From: Diaminobutyricibacter sp. McL0608
GTDB taxonomy: Bacteria; Actinomycetota; Actinomycetes; Actinomycetales; Microbacteriaceae
Assembly: GCF_039613825.1 (NCBI RefSeq)
Contig: NZ_CP154826.1
Location: 3,596,001-3,660,000 of the forward strand
DNA length: 64,000 nucleotides
Direction of reading: 5' to 3'
The translations under genes and the position numbers were made by a program. The notes under the pieces are model-generated. The model was not told the origin of the DNA. It searched no databases and worked only from the letters and a program-made list of their open reading frames with translations. Of the stretch, positions 42,792-51,498 are shown one piece after another. The stretch's first letter is position 1. Each line of letters opens with the position of its first letter.

Positions 42792-43304
42792 ATGGCGACA
42801 ACGATTCGGCCCCTCGTCCCGTCGGACTGGCGGGCGGTCGAGCGGATCTATCGGGAAGGTATCGCCACCGGCGACACAACCTTCGAAGCGGAACCGCCGA
42901 CCTGGGAGCAATTCGACGCCGGCAGGCTCAACGTGGCACGGCTCGTCGCCGTCGATGACGACGGGACCGTCCTCGGCTGGGCCGCGGTCTCACCCGTCTC
43001 AGGACGCGACGTCTACCACGGCGTCGTGGAGCATTCCGTATATGTCGGAAGTCAAGCGCAGGGCAGAGGGGTCGGTCGTTTGCTGCTCTCCGAACTCATT
43101 GAGGCGTGCGAGGACGCCGGCATTTGGACGATTCAGTCGAGCGTCTTCCCCGCGAACATCGCCAGCTTGGCGCTCCATGAACAGCTCGGCTTCCGCCGGG
43201 TGGGTATCCGAGAACGCATCGCCCGGATGCGCTACGGGCCACATATCGGCGAATGGCGCGACACAGTGCTGATCGAGCGACGAAGCGGACGCGTTGCTCT
43301 CTGA
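42792..43304 (+). CDS. GNAT acetyltransferase, ArsN/Pat-like
   Basis: A 170-residue N-acetyltransferase. It has IRPLVPSDWRAVERIYREGI, SVYVGSQAQGRGVGRLLLSE (acetyl-CoA loop QGRGVG) and FRRVGIRERIARMRYG: the phosphinothricin acetyltransferase layout. In ars operons this group is ArsN1, which acetylates arsinothricin and phosphinothricin (established for characterised members; inferred here). GGAG lies five bases upstream; 11 bases after the MFS gene. Confidence 0.85.
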   Translation: MATTIRPLVPSDWRAVERIYREGIATGDTTFEAEPPTWEQFDAGRLNVARLVAVDDDGTVLGWAAVSPVSGRDVYHGVVEHSVYVGSQAQGRGVGRLLLSELIEACEDAGIWTIQSSVFPANIASLALHEQLGFRRVGIRERIARMRYGPHIGEWRDTVLIERRSGRVAL

Positions 43305-43414
43305 GTTCGACGAGCCGGCGATTCGGGCGATACGAGATTCGCGAACGAAGTCCGATTTCAGTAGCCGATCCTCCAGCGGGACGCGTCGAGGGCAGGCGTT
43401 GGGTGGGGTCGTTG

Positions 43415-43693
43415 TCACTTCCGCTTGAGAAGCACGTCGAGAATCTCACCAACCGCGACTTCGTCCAGCCCCTCCCGGCGGATCGGCTGGTTCGGATGCA
43501 GTTCGTAGAAGTTGCGACTGCCTACCCGACTGCGAGTCAGGTATCCGCCCTCGACCAAGTCCGCCACTATGCGGTGTGCCGCCCGTTCCTGGACGCCCAC
43601 GCTTTCGGCGATCTCCCGGATCCGGATTCCGGGGTGGCGCGCGACGCAGTAGAGCGCATGTAAGTGATTGGTCAGGAAACCCCACTCAGCCAT
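43415..43693 (-). CDS. Small winged-helix regulator
   Basis: A 92-residue DNA-binding protein: WGFLTNHLHALYCVARHPG, IREIAESVGVQERAAHRIVA (helix-turn-helix), then GGYLTRSRVGSRNFYELHPN (wing). The pattern fits stand-alone MarR/IclR-like winged helices that flank transport or membrane genes. It is divergent from the DUF4386 gene, with 214 bases between the starts, so that gene is a candidate target. Confidence 0.8.
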   Translation of the reverse strand: MAEWGFLTNHLHALYCVARHPGIRIREIAESVGVQERAAHRIVADLVEGGYLTRSRVGSRNFYELHPNQPIRREGLDEVAVGEILDVLLKRK

Positions 43694-43907
43694 GGCAGCA
43701 CGTCTCCTGTCATTTGGGACATGTTCGCTTTGCCATGTCGTCTACAACAGGATATCGTTGCCAAGACCGGTGCGGAAGTTCCCAACCGCCGGCAAACCCC
43801 GCGGCGTATTCGACCTCCTCATGGGCATGAACCGCCGGGTCTACCGGGTCAGCGCCTACTCCGCACGGATGACCGACCAATACCCATCTCTCCGCAAGGA
43901 GCACACC

Positions 43908-44684
43908 ATGGCCGCCAACACCGACATCACCCCTCCGGTAAGAGTCCCCGTTTCGCGTGGCCGGATGCGCCCGACGAGGCGGATCTCCCTGACCGTCGGC
44001 ATACTGTACGTGCTCACGTTCGTCTCCATCCCCACGCTGGCGCTGTACGCGCCCATCAAGGACAACGTCCGTACCTTCGTTCTGGGGACCGCCGGAAGCA
44101 CAACGGCATTGCAGTGGGGGGTTCTGTCCGAAGTCGTCGTCGGCTTGGCCGGCATCAGCACCGCCGTAGTGCTGTACCCGCTGACCAAACGAATCAGTCA
44201 AACCGCCGCCCTGGGGTTGGTGGCCGCCCGGCTCCTGGAAACCTGCCTCATCTTCGTCAGCGTCGTCAGTCTGCTTACGATCATGACCCTGCGAAACGAT
44301 GTTGCCGGCACCGCCGGCGCGAGCACAGCGGCGCTGACCACGATGGGCCACGGCCTGCTTGCGAACTACACCTGGACGTTCCTGCTCTCCCAAAGCCTGA
44401 TGCCCGTCGCCTGCGACCTGCTCCTGGGCTACCTGCTGTATCGGTCCGCCATCGTTCCTCGCATCTTCCCGATCGTCGCGTTCATCGGCGCACCGCTGCT
44501 CCTCGCATCCGACATCGCGGTCTACTTTGGCGCCTACTCCCAGGTGTCCCCGATCGCCGTTTTCGCCGCACTGCCCGTCGCCTTGTTCGAACTGTCCCTG
44601 GGCATCTGGTTGATCATCAAGGGTTTCAAGCCAACGCCGCTGACCGCCGACTACGACGCAATCAGCGAGCCCACGGCAGCCTGA
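43908..44684 (+). CDS. DUF4386 membrane protein
   Basis: A 258-residue membrane protein with about six helices, starting at ATG 43908 after AAGGAG. Near the start RMRPTRRISLTVGILYVLTF, then TALQWGVLSEVVVGLAGIST and YPLTKRISQTAALGLVAARL, are the conserved parts of DUF4386. Function unknown in the family. Divergent from the small winged-helix regulator. Confidence 0.85.
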   Translation: MAANTDITPPVRVPVSRGRMRPTRRISLTVGILYVLTFVSIPTLALYAPIKDNVRTFVLGTAGSTTALQWGVLSEVVVGLAGISTAVVLYPLTKRISQTAALGLVAARLLETCLIFVSVVSLLTIMTLRNDVAGTAGASTAALTTMGHGLLANYTWTFLLSQSLMPVACDLLLGYLLYRSAIVPRIFPIVAFIGAPLLLASDIAVYFGAYSQVSPIAVFAALPVALFELSLGIWLIIKGFKPTPLTADYDAISEPTAA

Positions 44685-44773
44685 GCGTCGGCATCATCCC
44701 GCTCGACATGACGAAGCAGGTCACTGCGAAGAGAAGTAGGTACAGGGGTGTGAGCGGGACCGCCGGGTTGGCT

Positions 44774-45550
44774 TCAGCTCGCTTTCGTGCGCGACGCGAA
44801 GTCAAGGAGTCGGCGTTGTGATTCTTCGTAGGATGTCGCCGTCGCTACCTCACGCCTGTCTCGCACGGCTGCGGCGACTTCCACGGCGGCATCGATCGCG
44901 GCCCGGTATGGCAGCGACCCCGTGCTGACCCGCCGAACGCCGAGGTTCTTCAGGTCGTCCAGAGTGAGGCCCGGCACGACAAGTACATTGACGGGAAGCG
45001 CGATGCCAGTGGTCAACTGTTCCAGTGTCGCCGGGTCGGCCGCCCCGGGGATGAAGATGCCGTCAGCGCCCGCATCGGCGTAGGCCTTTGCCCGCTCAAG
45101 GACGGCAGCAACTGTGTCGTCCTCGTGGAACCAGTACGAGTCGACTCGCGCGTTGACGAATACCTCCGGTGCGGCACGCTTGATAGCAGTGATCTTCGCG
45201 GCCGGGATCGCCGGGTCTACGAGTCGCCCGTCGGCAGAGTCCTCGATGTTCACGCCGTCGACTCTGAGCTCCGCAACGAGGTCGCCCACCTCGACCGGAT
45301 CATCGCTATAGCCGTCCTCGATGTCGGCGGAAACGAAAACCGGAAGCGACCTGATGTGCCCGACCAGCGCAACGGTGGCATCCCGGCTCGCTCCTGCGGC
45401 ATCCGGTCGGCCGGCCGACGCATTCACCCCGAAACTGGTCGTGCCGATTGCCGGGAACCCTGCTGCGGCGAACGCGAGCGCTGAGCCGACATCCCACGCA
45501 TTCGGCAGCAGCAACAACTCGTCTTCGAAGTGCAAATCGCGGAACGTCAT
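44774..45550 (-). CDS. PEP mutase/isocitrate lyase superfamily enzyme
   Basis: A 258-residue TIM-barrel enzyme. LLLPNAWDVGSALAFAAAGF, TTSFGVNASAGRPD, SADIEDGYSDD and VDGVNIEDSADG fit the PrpB/PEP-mutase-like group that makes or breaks C-C or P-C bonds next to a carboxylate; the usual KKCGH cysteine motif of isocitrate lyases is absent. ATG 45550 is chosen as the first with the family N-terminus. Substrate unknown; it stands alone. Confidence 0.82.
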   Translation of the reverse strand: MTFRDLHFEDELLLLPNAWDVGSALAFAAAGFPAIGTTSFGVNASAGRPDAAGASRDATVALVGHIRSLPVFVSADIEDGYSDDPVEVGDLVAELRVDGVNIEDSADGRLVDPAIPAAKITAIKRAAPEVFVNARVDSYWFHEDDTVAAVLERAKAYADAGADGIFIPGAADPATLEQLTTGIALPVNVLVVPGLTLDDLKNLGVRRVSTGSLPYRAAIDAAVEVAAAVRDRREVATATSYEESQRRLLDFASRTKAS

Positions 45551-45694
45551 GGTTGTCCCTCCCACCAAGGGAGGCTACCGCCGCACGCGCGGAACCTGGT
45601 ACTTGAATCCGAGGTGGGTGCCGGCAAAGCCTAGACGCGAGTCTTCGTCAGTGACCTGGTCATGATTGAGTACGCTCTTGGGCTACGTGGAAGG

Positions 45695-46558
45695 TCACAG
45701 CCCGGTCAGCGCGTGGACATCCTCCAGGAACGCCGGCAGTTCCGTGTGTTGTGACTTCATCGCGTGCGGGCGGAACCCGAAGCGACCAAGCGGACCGGCC
45801 AGCTGACGCATCCAGTATCGGGTCGCGAACCAGAGCGGCATCCGAATGAAGATGGTCTTCAGGGAAGTCGGCGACACCTGTACTCCTCGTGCCGTCAACG
45901 CCCGCAGGCCGCGCCTCACTTCGACGACGACATCATGTACCGCGTCATAGTCGCGGGCGAGCGACGCAACGTCGCCGCCCACACGGACGATCGCCGCTTC
46001 GAAGGCCGTGATGAAAATGACGTGGGTCTGGAGCCAGGAGTCCATGTTCGGCACCGTCGCCGTTCGGAATCCCGCTTCCTCGAGAAGCCCGACCACCTCT
46101 GCGGTGGCGGGCGCATCCTCGACTGTCGTCGGCTGCTGCCGGACGTCGATGAAGTTCACCACCCCATCGTCGGAGACGGAGCCCGCGACGCCCGGGAACG
46201 CCGGTATGAAGCGCGCAGGGCCGATCAGCTTTCTGAATTCTGGAAGCCCGCGTGGAATGTCGATGAGGCTGACGACAAGCCGCGATCGGATGCGCGCGAA
46301 ATCCGGCATGGCGGCGTCGAGCTGGTCACGCCGGACTGCGAGGAAGGCGATGTCGACGTCCCCCGCCTCAGACGCATCGGCCACAATCGGAACCCGGACA
46401 GTCCGCTCTCGCTCACCGATGGCGTGAATCCGGATGCCTTTCGCCTGCGTGGTCGCGGCGGATCCGCGGGCCACCAGGACGACCTGGTTGCCCGCGAGCG
46501 CGAGACGAGCCGCATAGATCCGGCCGATCACGCCCGCACCGAAGACGAGGACCCGCAT
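45695..46558 (-). CDS. Ketopantoate reductase-like oxidoreductase (PanE/ApbA family)
   Basis: A 287-residue NADPH-dependent 2-ketoacid reductase-like protein. N-terminal Rossmann motif VLVFGAGVIGRIYAARLALA; then VDIAFLAVRRDQL and a C-terminal helical domain. ATG 46558 overlaps the stop of the preceding gene by one base (TGATG), so it is the last gene of the cytochrome b cassette. A role in pantothenate synthesis is doubtful in this context. An enzyme for a redox metabolite is equally possible. Confidence 0.75.
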   Translation of the reverse strand: MRVLVFGAGVIGRIYAARLALAGNQVVLVARGSAATTQAKGIRIHAIGERERTVRVPIVADASEAGDVDIAFLAVRRDQLDAAMPDFARIRSRLVVSLIDIPRGLPEFRKLIGPARFIPAFPGVAGSVSDDGVVNFIDVRQQPTTVEDAPATAEVVGLLEEAGFRTATVPNMDSWLQTHVIFITAFEAAIVRVGGDVASLARDYDAVHDVVVEVRRGLRALTARGVQVSPTSLKTIFIRMPLWFATRYWMRQLAGPLGRFGFRPHAMKSQHTELPAFLEDVHALTGL

Positions 46559-47580
46559 CAGTGGGTTCTCTCGAGGGGAGTCTCCGAACGGGTCGAGGCT
46601 GGCTCGGGGCCGGCGGTTCCCGGCTGAACCCCCTGCTTGCTGTAGTAATCCCGCCAGATCAGGCGGTGAATCGGGATCCACTTCGGGAAGGTGCGCAACC
46701 CTGGGATGAACGGGAGCAGCGCGAGAAGCGCCGTCAGGATGCCCATGATGAGCACGATGAGCAGGTCGGCGTTGGGCGCCGACGCGAACGGTTCCACCTG
46801 GTAGAAGAAGGAGAACAGCCACAGCCACGACTGGCCGGGATAGTTGCCGGTCTCGTTCATCATCCCCCACTGGTCACCTGTCAGGTGCTGCGCGGTGGCG
46901 AGATTCTGGAAGTAGGTGCCATCTCCGAGGAAGAGGATCGCCGGGGTGAAATCGAGGTTGTAGAAGCCACCTTCACCCGCCACCGCGCCGTCGAGGGCTC
47001 CGCTCCGCGCCGACGAGGACAGCGATGCGATCATGGCCGGTACAGGACCGTAGTCGCCTCCGCTGGCCGGCGGAAGTGACGTCCCCTTGTCGGCAGCGAG
47101 CGCCTTGGCGTAATCGGTCGTCCACCGTGTCTGGTCTGCGGCGGATCCCGCCGACCACGCTGCGAGCGCATCGGGAGCTGACCGCAGCGTCTTCAGCGGC
47201 CTGACCACGAACGCGTTCGCGGTGTCGACCGGGATGCGCACCCCGGCTATGCTCTGCAGGTCGAGGGGTCCGAGAGTCTGGGTCGCATCCGGTGTCGTGT
47301 TGTACGGGGGCCCATACCCGGCGGTGTCGCTCGTTCCTCCGAGCTCGGCTGTCGCGGTCGTCGCGAAGTCGACAGGTTGGCTCGTCGCCCAGCTCTTGAG
47401 CGTGACGCTGGGTTCGTCGGGCGACCCGAGGACGGCGACGAGGCCGATCGTGATCAGCGACACGACGACGATTCCGATGGTGACTTCCTTGAAGAGGTCG
47501 TAGTCGCGGACTCGGCCGCGCCACGGTCGGCTCACCAGGTCGTTGCCCGCACGCCACGACATGCTCGGTGACGACTTCAT
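46558..47580 (-). CDS. Bitopic membrane partner of the split cytochrome b
   Basis: A 340-residue protein with an N-terminal helix (IGIVVVSLITIGLVAV, about 34-52), a large extracytoplasmic region of about 210 residues (YGPPYNTTPDATQTLGPLDL, then LDFTPAILFLGDGTYF) and a C-terminal helix (LLIVLIMGILTALLALL) followed by FPKWIPIHRLIWRDYYSKQG. It starts in an ATGA overlap with the cytochrome b gene. No CxxCH or iron-sulfur motif. The N-terminal piece resembles the start of a cytochrome b C-terminal subunit with an insert; I do not recognise a named family. Confidence 0.65.
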   Translation of the reverse strand: MKSSPSMSWRAGNDLVSRPWRGRVRDYDLFKEVTIGIVVVSLITIGLVAVLGSPDEPSVTLKSWATSQPVDFATTATAELGGTSDTAGYGPPYNTTPDATQTLGPLDLQSIAGVRIPVDTANAFVVRPLKTLRSAPDALAAWSAGSAADQTRWTTDYAKALAADKGTSLPPASGGDYGPVPAMIASLSSSARSGALDGAVAGEGGFYNLDFTPAILFLGDGTYFQNLATAQHLTGDQWGMMNETGNYPGQSWLWLFSFFYQVEPFASAPNADLLIVLIMGILTALLALLPFIPGLRTFPKWIPIHRLIWRDYYSKQGVQPGTAGPEPASTRSETPLERTH

Positions 47581-48278
47581 CGCACTACCTCCGATTCGTT
47601 CCCAGCGCGCGCGACCTGGTCATCGGTCTCATCGGCGTCGATCGGTGGCACGACCCCGTGCATGCGCACAAGGAGCACGTGGAGCGCGACGACCGCGGCT
47701 ACCGCGAGCGGGAGCACCGCGATGTGCCAGCCGAACATCTGCCCGACGTCGGCCACGTTGAACCAGGCACCGATGCCGGCGGCGTTCAACGCGTCCTTGC
47801 CCTCGAACGCGATCCACTGGGAGTCGAAGTTCGTCTGGAGGAGGTAGCCGGTGAAGCCGGCGACGATGGACACGGCGAACGCGATCACACCGGTGATCCA
47901 GGTGAGCACCCGTCCTCCGCGCCAGGCGGCCATCCAGTACTTGCCCCAGAGGTGCACGACCATGAACAGGAAGAAGAGCTCGACGCTCCACAAGTGCACG
48001 CCGTTCGTGAAATGCCCGAGTTGTGAGGTGTGTGACCAGGACGGCCCGTTCAAGCTCAGCACGAGGCCCGACACGATGACGACGGCGAGCGCGGCGAGGG
48101 ATGCCATGCCGAAGATGTAGATCCAGGATGCGACATAGCTGGGCTGGTCCTGCGGGAGCAGCTTGTCCGGCGGGAGCTTCGTGAGGAGCCACCGGCGCGT
48201 GCGTCCCGTCCAGGTGTAGACCTCGTCCGCCGAAGTTGCGTCCTGCACCTCGGGGGTGACCTTCTCTGCAGCGCTCAT
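47577..48278 (-). CDS. Cytochrome b N-terminal (b6-type) subunit
   Basis: A 233-residue four-helix di-heme protein. Two haem-ligand histidine pairs are visible: HLWSVELFFLFMVVH (spacing 14) and WHIAVLPLAVAAVVALH (spacing 15, as in cytochrome b6 rather than bc1). It also has GYLLQTNFDSQWIAFEGKDA and AGIGAWFNVADVGQMFGWH. The quinol-site PEWY half (subunit IV) is absent, and no Rieske or cytochrome c gene is nearby. Electrons would enter from quinol or a membrane partner. First ATG with a good context is 48278, overlapping the small gene upstream. Confidence 0.88.
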   Translation of the reverse strand: MSAAEKVTPEVQDATSADEVYTWTGRTRRWLLTKLPPDKLLPQDQPSYVASWIYIFGMASLAALAVVIVSGLVLSLNGPSWSHTSQLGHFTNGVHLWSVELFFLFMVVHLWGKYWMAAWRGGRVLTWITGVIAFAVSIVAGFTGYLLQTNFDSQWIAFEGKDALNAAGIGAWFNVADVGQMFGWHIAVLPLAVAAVVALHVLLVRMHGVVPPIDADETDDQVARAGNESEVVR

Positions 48279-48427
48279 TTCCGGCGCCGGGCCTTCGGGA
48301 ACGGCAGCACGAGCGCGAGGACGAACAGTGCGATCATGACCGCGATGACGATCAGGTTGCCGAGCTGGACCACGAGCGGACCCCAGCCCAGATAGATTCC
48401 GGGTGACACGCTCTCGACGATCTCCAC
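48275..48427 (-). CDS. 50-residue membrane protein heading the cytochrome b cassette
   Basis: Starts with GTG 48427, preceded by AAAGGAG. Reads EIVESVSPGIYLGWGPLVVQ, then one helix NLIVIAVMIALFVLALVLPF and a basic tail KARRRK. The stop overlaps the cytochrome b start (ATGA). It was missed by length filters but has ideal translation signals and a DevR-like box upstream. Likely a small structural subunit, like those seen in b6f-type complexes (inference). Confidence 0.75.
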   Translation of the reverse strand: MEIVESVSPGIYLGWGPLVVQLGNLIVIAVMIALFVLALVLPFPKARRRK

Positions 48428-48480
48428 GGGAGACTCCTTTGTTCGTGGTTCCAGAGTGGATCCACGTAGGAAGCGCGAAT

Positions 48481-48495
48481 AGGGCCGAAGGTCCT
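48481..48495 (-). promoter_or_regulatory. DevR/DosR-like box 1 (cytochrome b cassette)
   Basis: AGGGCCGAAGGTCCT on the plus strand; in gene direction AGGACCTTCGGCCCT. It lies 53 bases upstream of the GTG at 48427 and is one of four near-identical boxes in the regulon. Confidence 0.75.
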
Positions 48496-48518
48496 CCGTG
48501 CCGCAACCGCCTCGCGGG

Positions 48519-51170
48519 CTACGTCTGCGACCGCGGAGACTTCGCAGTGAACCGCGCAGCGCGCCGGCGCACACGGTGGGGGTAGCCGCGTCGGCGAACG
48601 AGCGCAACGGGCGCCTTCTGGGCTGCGCGCGAGAAGAACCACACCTTCGCCACCTCGACCAGCACCAGGTAACCGAGGATCATCCCGACCAGTGCCAGGA
48701 AGAACGGGAGCGGAAGGGGCGAGAACCCGAGCACCCCGGAGAGCGGCGAGAACGGCAGCCACGCTCCGACCGCGACGACGGCCAGCGATGCGACGGCGAG
48801 CGCGAGCGACGGACGGCTGCGGAAGAACGGTACGCGCCTGGTGCGGATGGCGAAGATGATGAGCGTCTGGGTCGCGATGGACTCGATGAACCAGCCGCTG
48901 CGGAACTCGGCGGGCGCGGCGTTGAAGACGAACAGCATCAGGGCGAAGGTCGCGAAGTCGAAGATCGAGCTGATCGGCCCGAAGGTGAGCATGAAGCGGC
49001 GGATGAATGCGATGTCCCAGTGCGACGGCGCCAGCAGCTGTTCCGGGTCGACCCGGTCGGTCGGGATGGCGAGCTGGCCGGTGTCGTAGAGCAGGTTGTT
49101 GAGCAGAATCTGTCCGGGAAGCATGGGAAGGAACGGAAGCGCGACCGACGCGACGGATGCGCTGAACATGTTGCCGAAGTTGCTCGACGTTCCCATGAGC
49201 ACATATTTGATCGTGTTCGCGAAGATGCGACGACCCTCCATGACGCCGGTCGCGAGGACGCCCAGATCCTTGTCGAGCAGAAGAACGTCGGCAGCATCTT
49301 TGGCGACGTCGGCGGCCGACTCGACGGAGATTCCGATGTCGGCATGGTGGAGCGCGAGCGCGTCGTTGACGCCGTCGCCGAGGAACGCGACGGCGCGCCC
49401 GCGTTGGCGGAGCAGTTTGATGATGCGCGCCTTCTGCTCGGGCGAGACGCGGGCGAAGATCGTGGCGGTTCGGGCGGCATCACTGAGCCGTTCGTCGCCG
49501 AGGTCGTCGATCTGCTCACCGGTGAGTGTTCCGCCGGATCGCATCCCCAGTTCGGAGCAGACCTTCTCGGCGACGGTGGCGTTGTCGCCGGTGGCGATCT
49601 TGACCGTGATTCCGAGCGAAGCGAGCCGGTCGAGTGAGGCCCGGGCATCCGCCTTCGGCTTGTCGACGAACGCGAGGAGGCCGACCAGCGTGAGCTCGTT
49701 CTCGTCGTCGGGGCGGATGCGCGTGACGCCCTGAACATCGCGCACGGCCACCGCGACGACGCGCGCGCCGGCCGCGTACTGCGCATCCAGTGCGGCCATC
49801 GCGTTCGCAGGGACGTCGACACAGCGTCGCATCACGTCCTCGGGGGAGCCCTTCGTGATGAGCCGCATCGCGCCGCTCGAATCCGCGACGAGGGCGCTCG
49901 TCATCCGGCGTTCGTGATCGAACGGCAGCAGCGCGACCCGATGCTGGGCACGCGGTTCGAAGGTGGCCGCCTCCGGGCTCTGCCACAGCGCGGCATCCAG
50001 TGCGTTCAGTCCGACGATCGAGGGTGTCGGTTTCGAGTAGTCGGTCTCCGTCGCGAGGAGCCCAAGCAGGAACAGCTCGGCAGCCGGGCGCGACGTGTCC
50101 ACCGGAAGTGCTTCGGTGAAACTGATGTGCCCTTCGGTGAGCGTTCCGGTCTTGTCGGTGACGAGCAGGTCGAGGTCGCCCAGGTCTTCGATGCACACCA
50201 GCCGTTTGACGAGCACCTTGCGTTTGGCGAGCGTCCGGGATCCGGCGGCGAGACTCGTGCTCACAACTGCGGGGAGCAGCTGCGGGGTGATGCCGACCGC
50301 GATGGCCAGGGAGAAGAGCAACGATTCGATAAGGGGACGGTGCAGCAGCAGGTTGGCGACGAAGATCAGCGAGGTCAGCACGACGGCCACTTCGAGCAGG
50401 AAGACGGAGAACCGGGCGAGACCGCGCTGGAAATCGGTCTGCGGCTGCTCCGTGCCGAGTCCGACAGCGATCCGTCCGAAGACGGTGTGAGGGCCGGTCG
50501 CGACGACGACGCCCGTTCCGCTTCCTGCTTGAACGACGGTTCCCATGAGTGCGCAGCTGGTCAGGTCGCCCAGGCCGGAACCCGTCGCCACGGCGGCAGT
50601 GTCCTTCGTGACGGGCATCGACTCACCTGTCACGATGCTCTCGTCGCACTGCAGGTCGTTGCAGCTGAGCAGGCGGAGATCGGCCGGAATGACGGATCCC
50701 ACGCTCACGGAGACCACGTCGCCCGGCACCAGTTCGACCACGTCAACTGCCCGCAGCGATCCGTCGCGGAAGACGAAGGCTCTGTACCGGATCTGGTCGT
50801 GGAGGGCATCAGCGGCCCGCTCGGCACGGAACTCATTGACGAAGCCCAGTCCGACGCTGAGCACCAGAATCACCGTGATGATCACGGAATCCGCTGCGTC
50901 GCCCAGGAACGCGGAGACGATCGCGGTGACGAAGAGCAGGATCAGGATGGGGCTCTTCAGCTGTCGACCCAGCACGAGCCACGGTCGCGCCCGATGACCG
51001 CGAACGGCATTCGGCCCGACGACAGCGAGTCGGTGCGCAGCCTCATCAGAGGACAGGCCCTCCGCCCGCGAGTCGGCGTTGCTCAGAGCCTGGTCGACCG
51101 GCCGGCAGGCCGCCGCGCGAAGGTCTTCGGCCTGGCCCGGTTCGACGGCGCGAGTGTCTTCGGCGGTCAC
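48519..51170 (-). CDS. mgtA: Magnesium-translocating P-type ATPase (MgtA type)
   Basis: An 883-residue P3B-type ion pump. Motifs in order: ESIVTGESMPV (actuator), 'AVGITPQLLPAVVSTSLAAG' in helix 4, KRLVCIEDLGDLD, phosphorylation site DKTGTLTEG, MTSALV, and GDGVNDALALHHADIGI. The sequence around helix 4 and the DKTGT approach follow MgtA/MgtB. GTG start at 51170, 20 bases after the DUF5652 gene, so both share a DevR-like promoter. Mg2+ specificity is family inference. Confidence 0.88.
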   Translation of the reverse strand: MTAEDTRAVEPGQAEDLRAAACRPVDQALSNADSRAEGLSSDEAAHRLAVVGPNAVRGHRARPWLVLGRQLKSPILILLFVTAIVSAFLGDAADSVIITVILVLSVGLGFVNEFRAERAADALHDQIRYRAFVFRDGSLRAVDVVELVPGDVVSVSVGSVIPADLRLLSCNDLQCDESIVTGESMPVTKDTAAVATGSGLGDLTSCALMGTVVQAGSGTGVVVATGPHTVFGRIAVGLGTEQPQTDFQRGLARFSVFLLEVAVVLTSLIFVANLLLHRPLIESLLFSLAIAVGITPQLLPAVVSTSLAAGSRTLAKRKVLVKRLVCIEDLGDLDLLVTDKTGTLTEGHISFTEALPVDTSRPAAELFLLGLLATETDYSKPTPSIVGLNALDAALWQSPEAATFEPRAQHRVALLPFDHERRMTSALVADSSGAMRLITKGSPEDVMRRCVDVPANAMAALDAQYAAGARVVAVAVRDVQGVTRIRPDDENELTLVGLLAFVDKPKADARASLDRLASLGITVKIATGDNATVAEKVCSELGMRSGGTLTGEQIDDLGDERLSDAARTATIFARVSPEQKARIIKLLRQRGRAVAFLGDGVNDALALHHADIGISVESAADVAKDAADVLLLDKDLGVLATGVMEGRRIFANTIKYVLMGTSSNFGNMFSASVASVALPFLPMLPGQILLNNLLYDTGQLAIPTDRVDPEQLLAPSHWDIAFIRRFMLTFGPISSIFDFATFALMLFVFNAAPAEFRSGWFIESIATQTLIIFAIRTRRVPFFRSRPSLALAVASLAVVAVGAWLPFSPLSGVLGFSPLPLPFFLALVGMILGYLVLVEVAKVWFFSRAAQKAPVALVRRRGYPHRVRRRAARFTAKSPRSQT

Positions 51171-51190
51171 GTCTCAGTCTCGCACCGCGG

Positions 51191-51472
51191 TCAGGTCTCT
51201 TCGGTGTGAGTCTGCTGCACGTACTCCCGGCCATCGATGATCTCGGGCTTCGCGCGATTCCTCCGACCGGGGCTGATCTTGAACAGATAGAGGGCGTCGA
51301 GGATGCCGGCCGAGTTGACGACGAACAGCGTCGCGAACCACGGCTTGCTGTCATCCTTTGCTGCACGCCAGAGCGATGCGGCCTTCCAGGCGAGCGACAT
51401 CGCCACCAATGCACCGAAAGCCGCTGATTTTCCGCGACTGACTTCTTTCCCGCGGCCGTGTGTGTCATGCAT
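51191..51472 (-). CDS. DUF5652-like small membrane protein
   Basis: A 93-residue protein from ATG 51472. Core SLAWKAASLWRAAKDDSKPW, then FATLFVVNSAGILDALYLF: two helices with the W-K...N..GIL pattern of DUF5652. Function unknown. Co-transcribed with the MgtA-type pump and preceded by DevR-like box 2 at a 57-base distance, so it may assist or regulate the pump. Confidence 0.75.
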   Translation of the reverse strand: MHDTHGRGKEVSRGKSAAFGALVAMSLAWKAASLWRAAKDDSKPWFATLFVVNSAGILDALYLFKISPGRRNRAKPEIIDGREYVQQTHTEET

Positions 51473-51498
51473 GAGAGGGCCCTTCCCTGTCCACTGGG

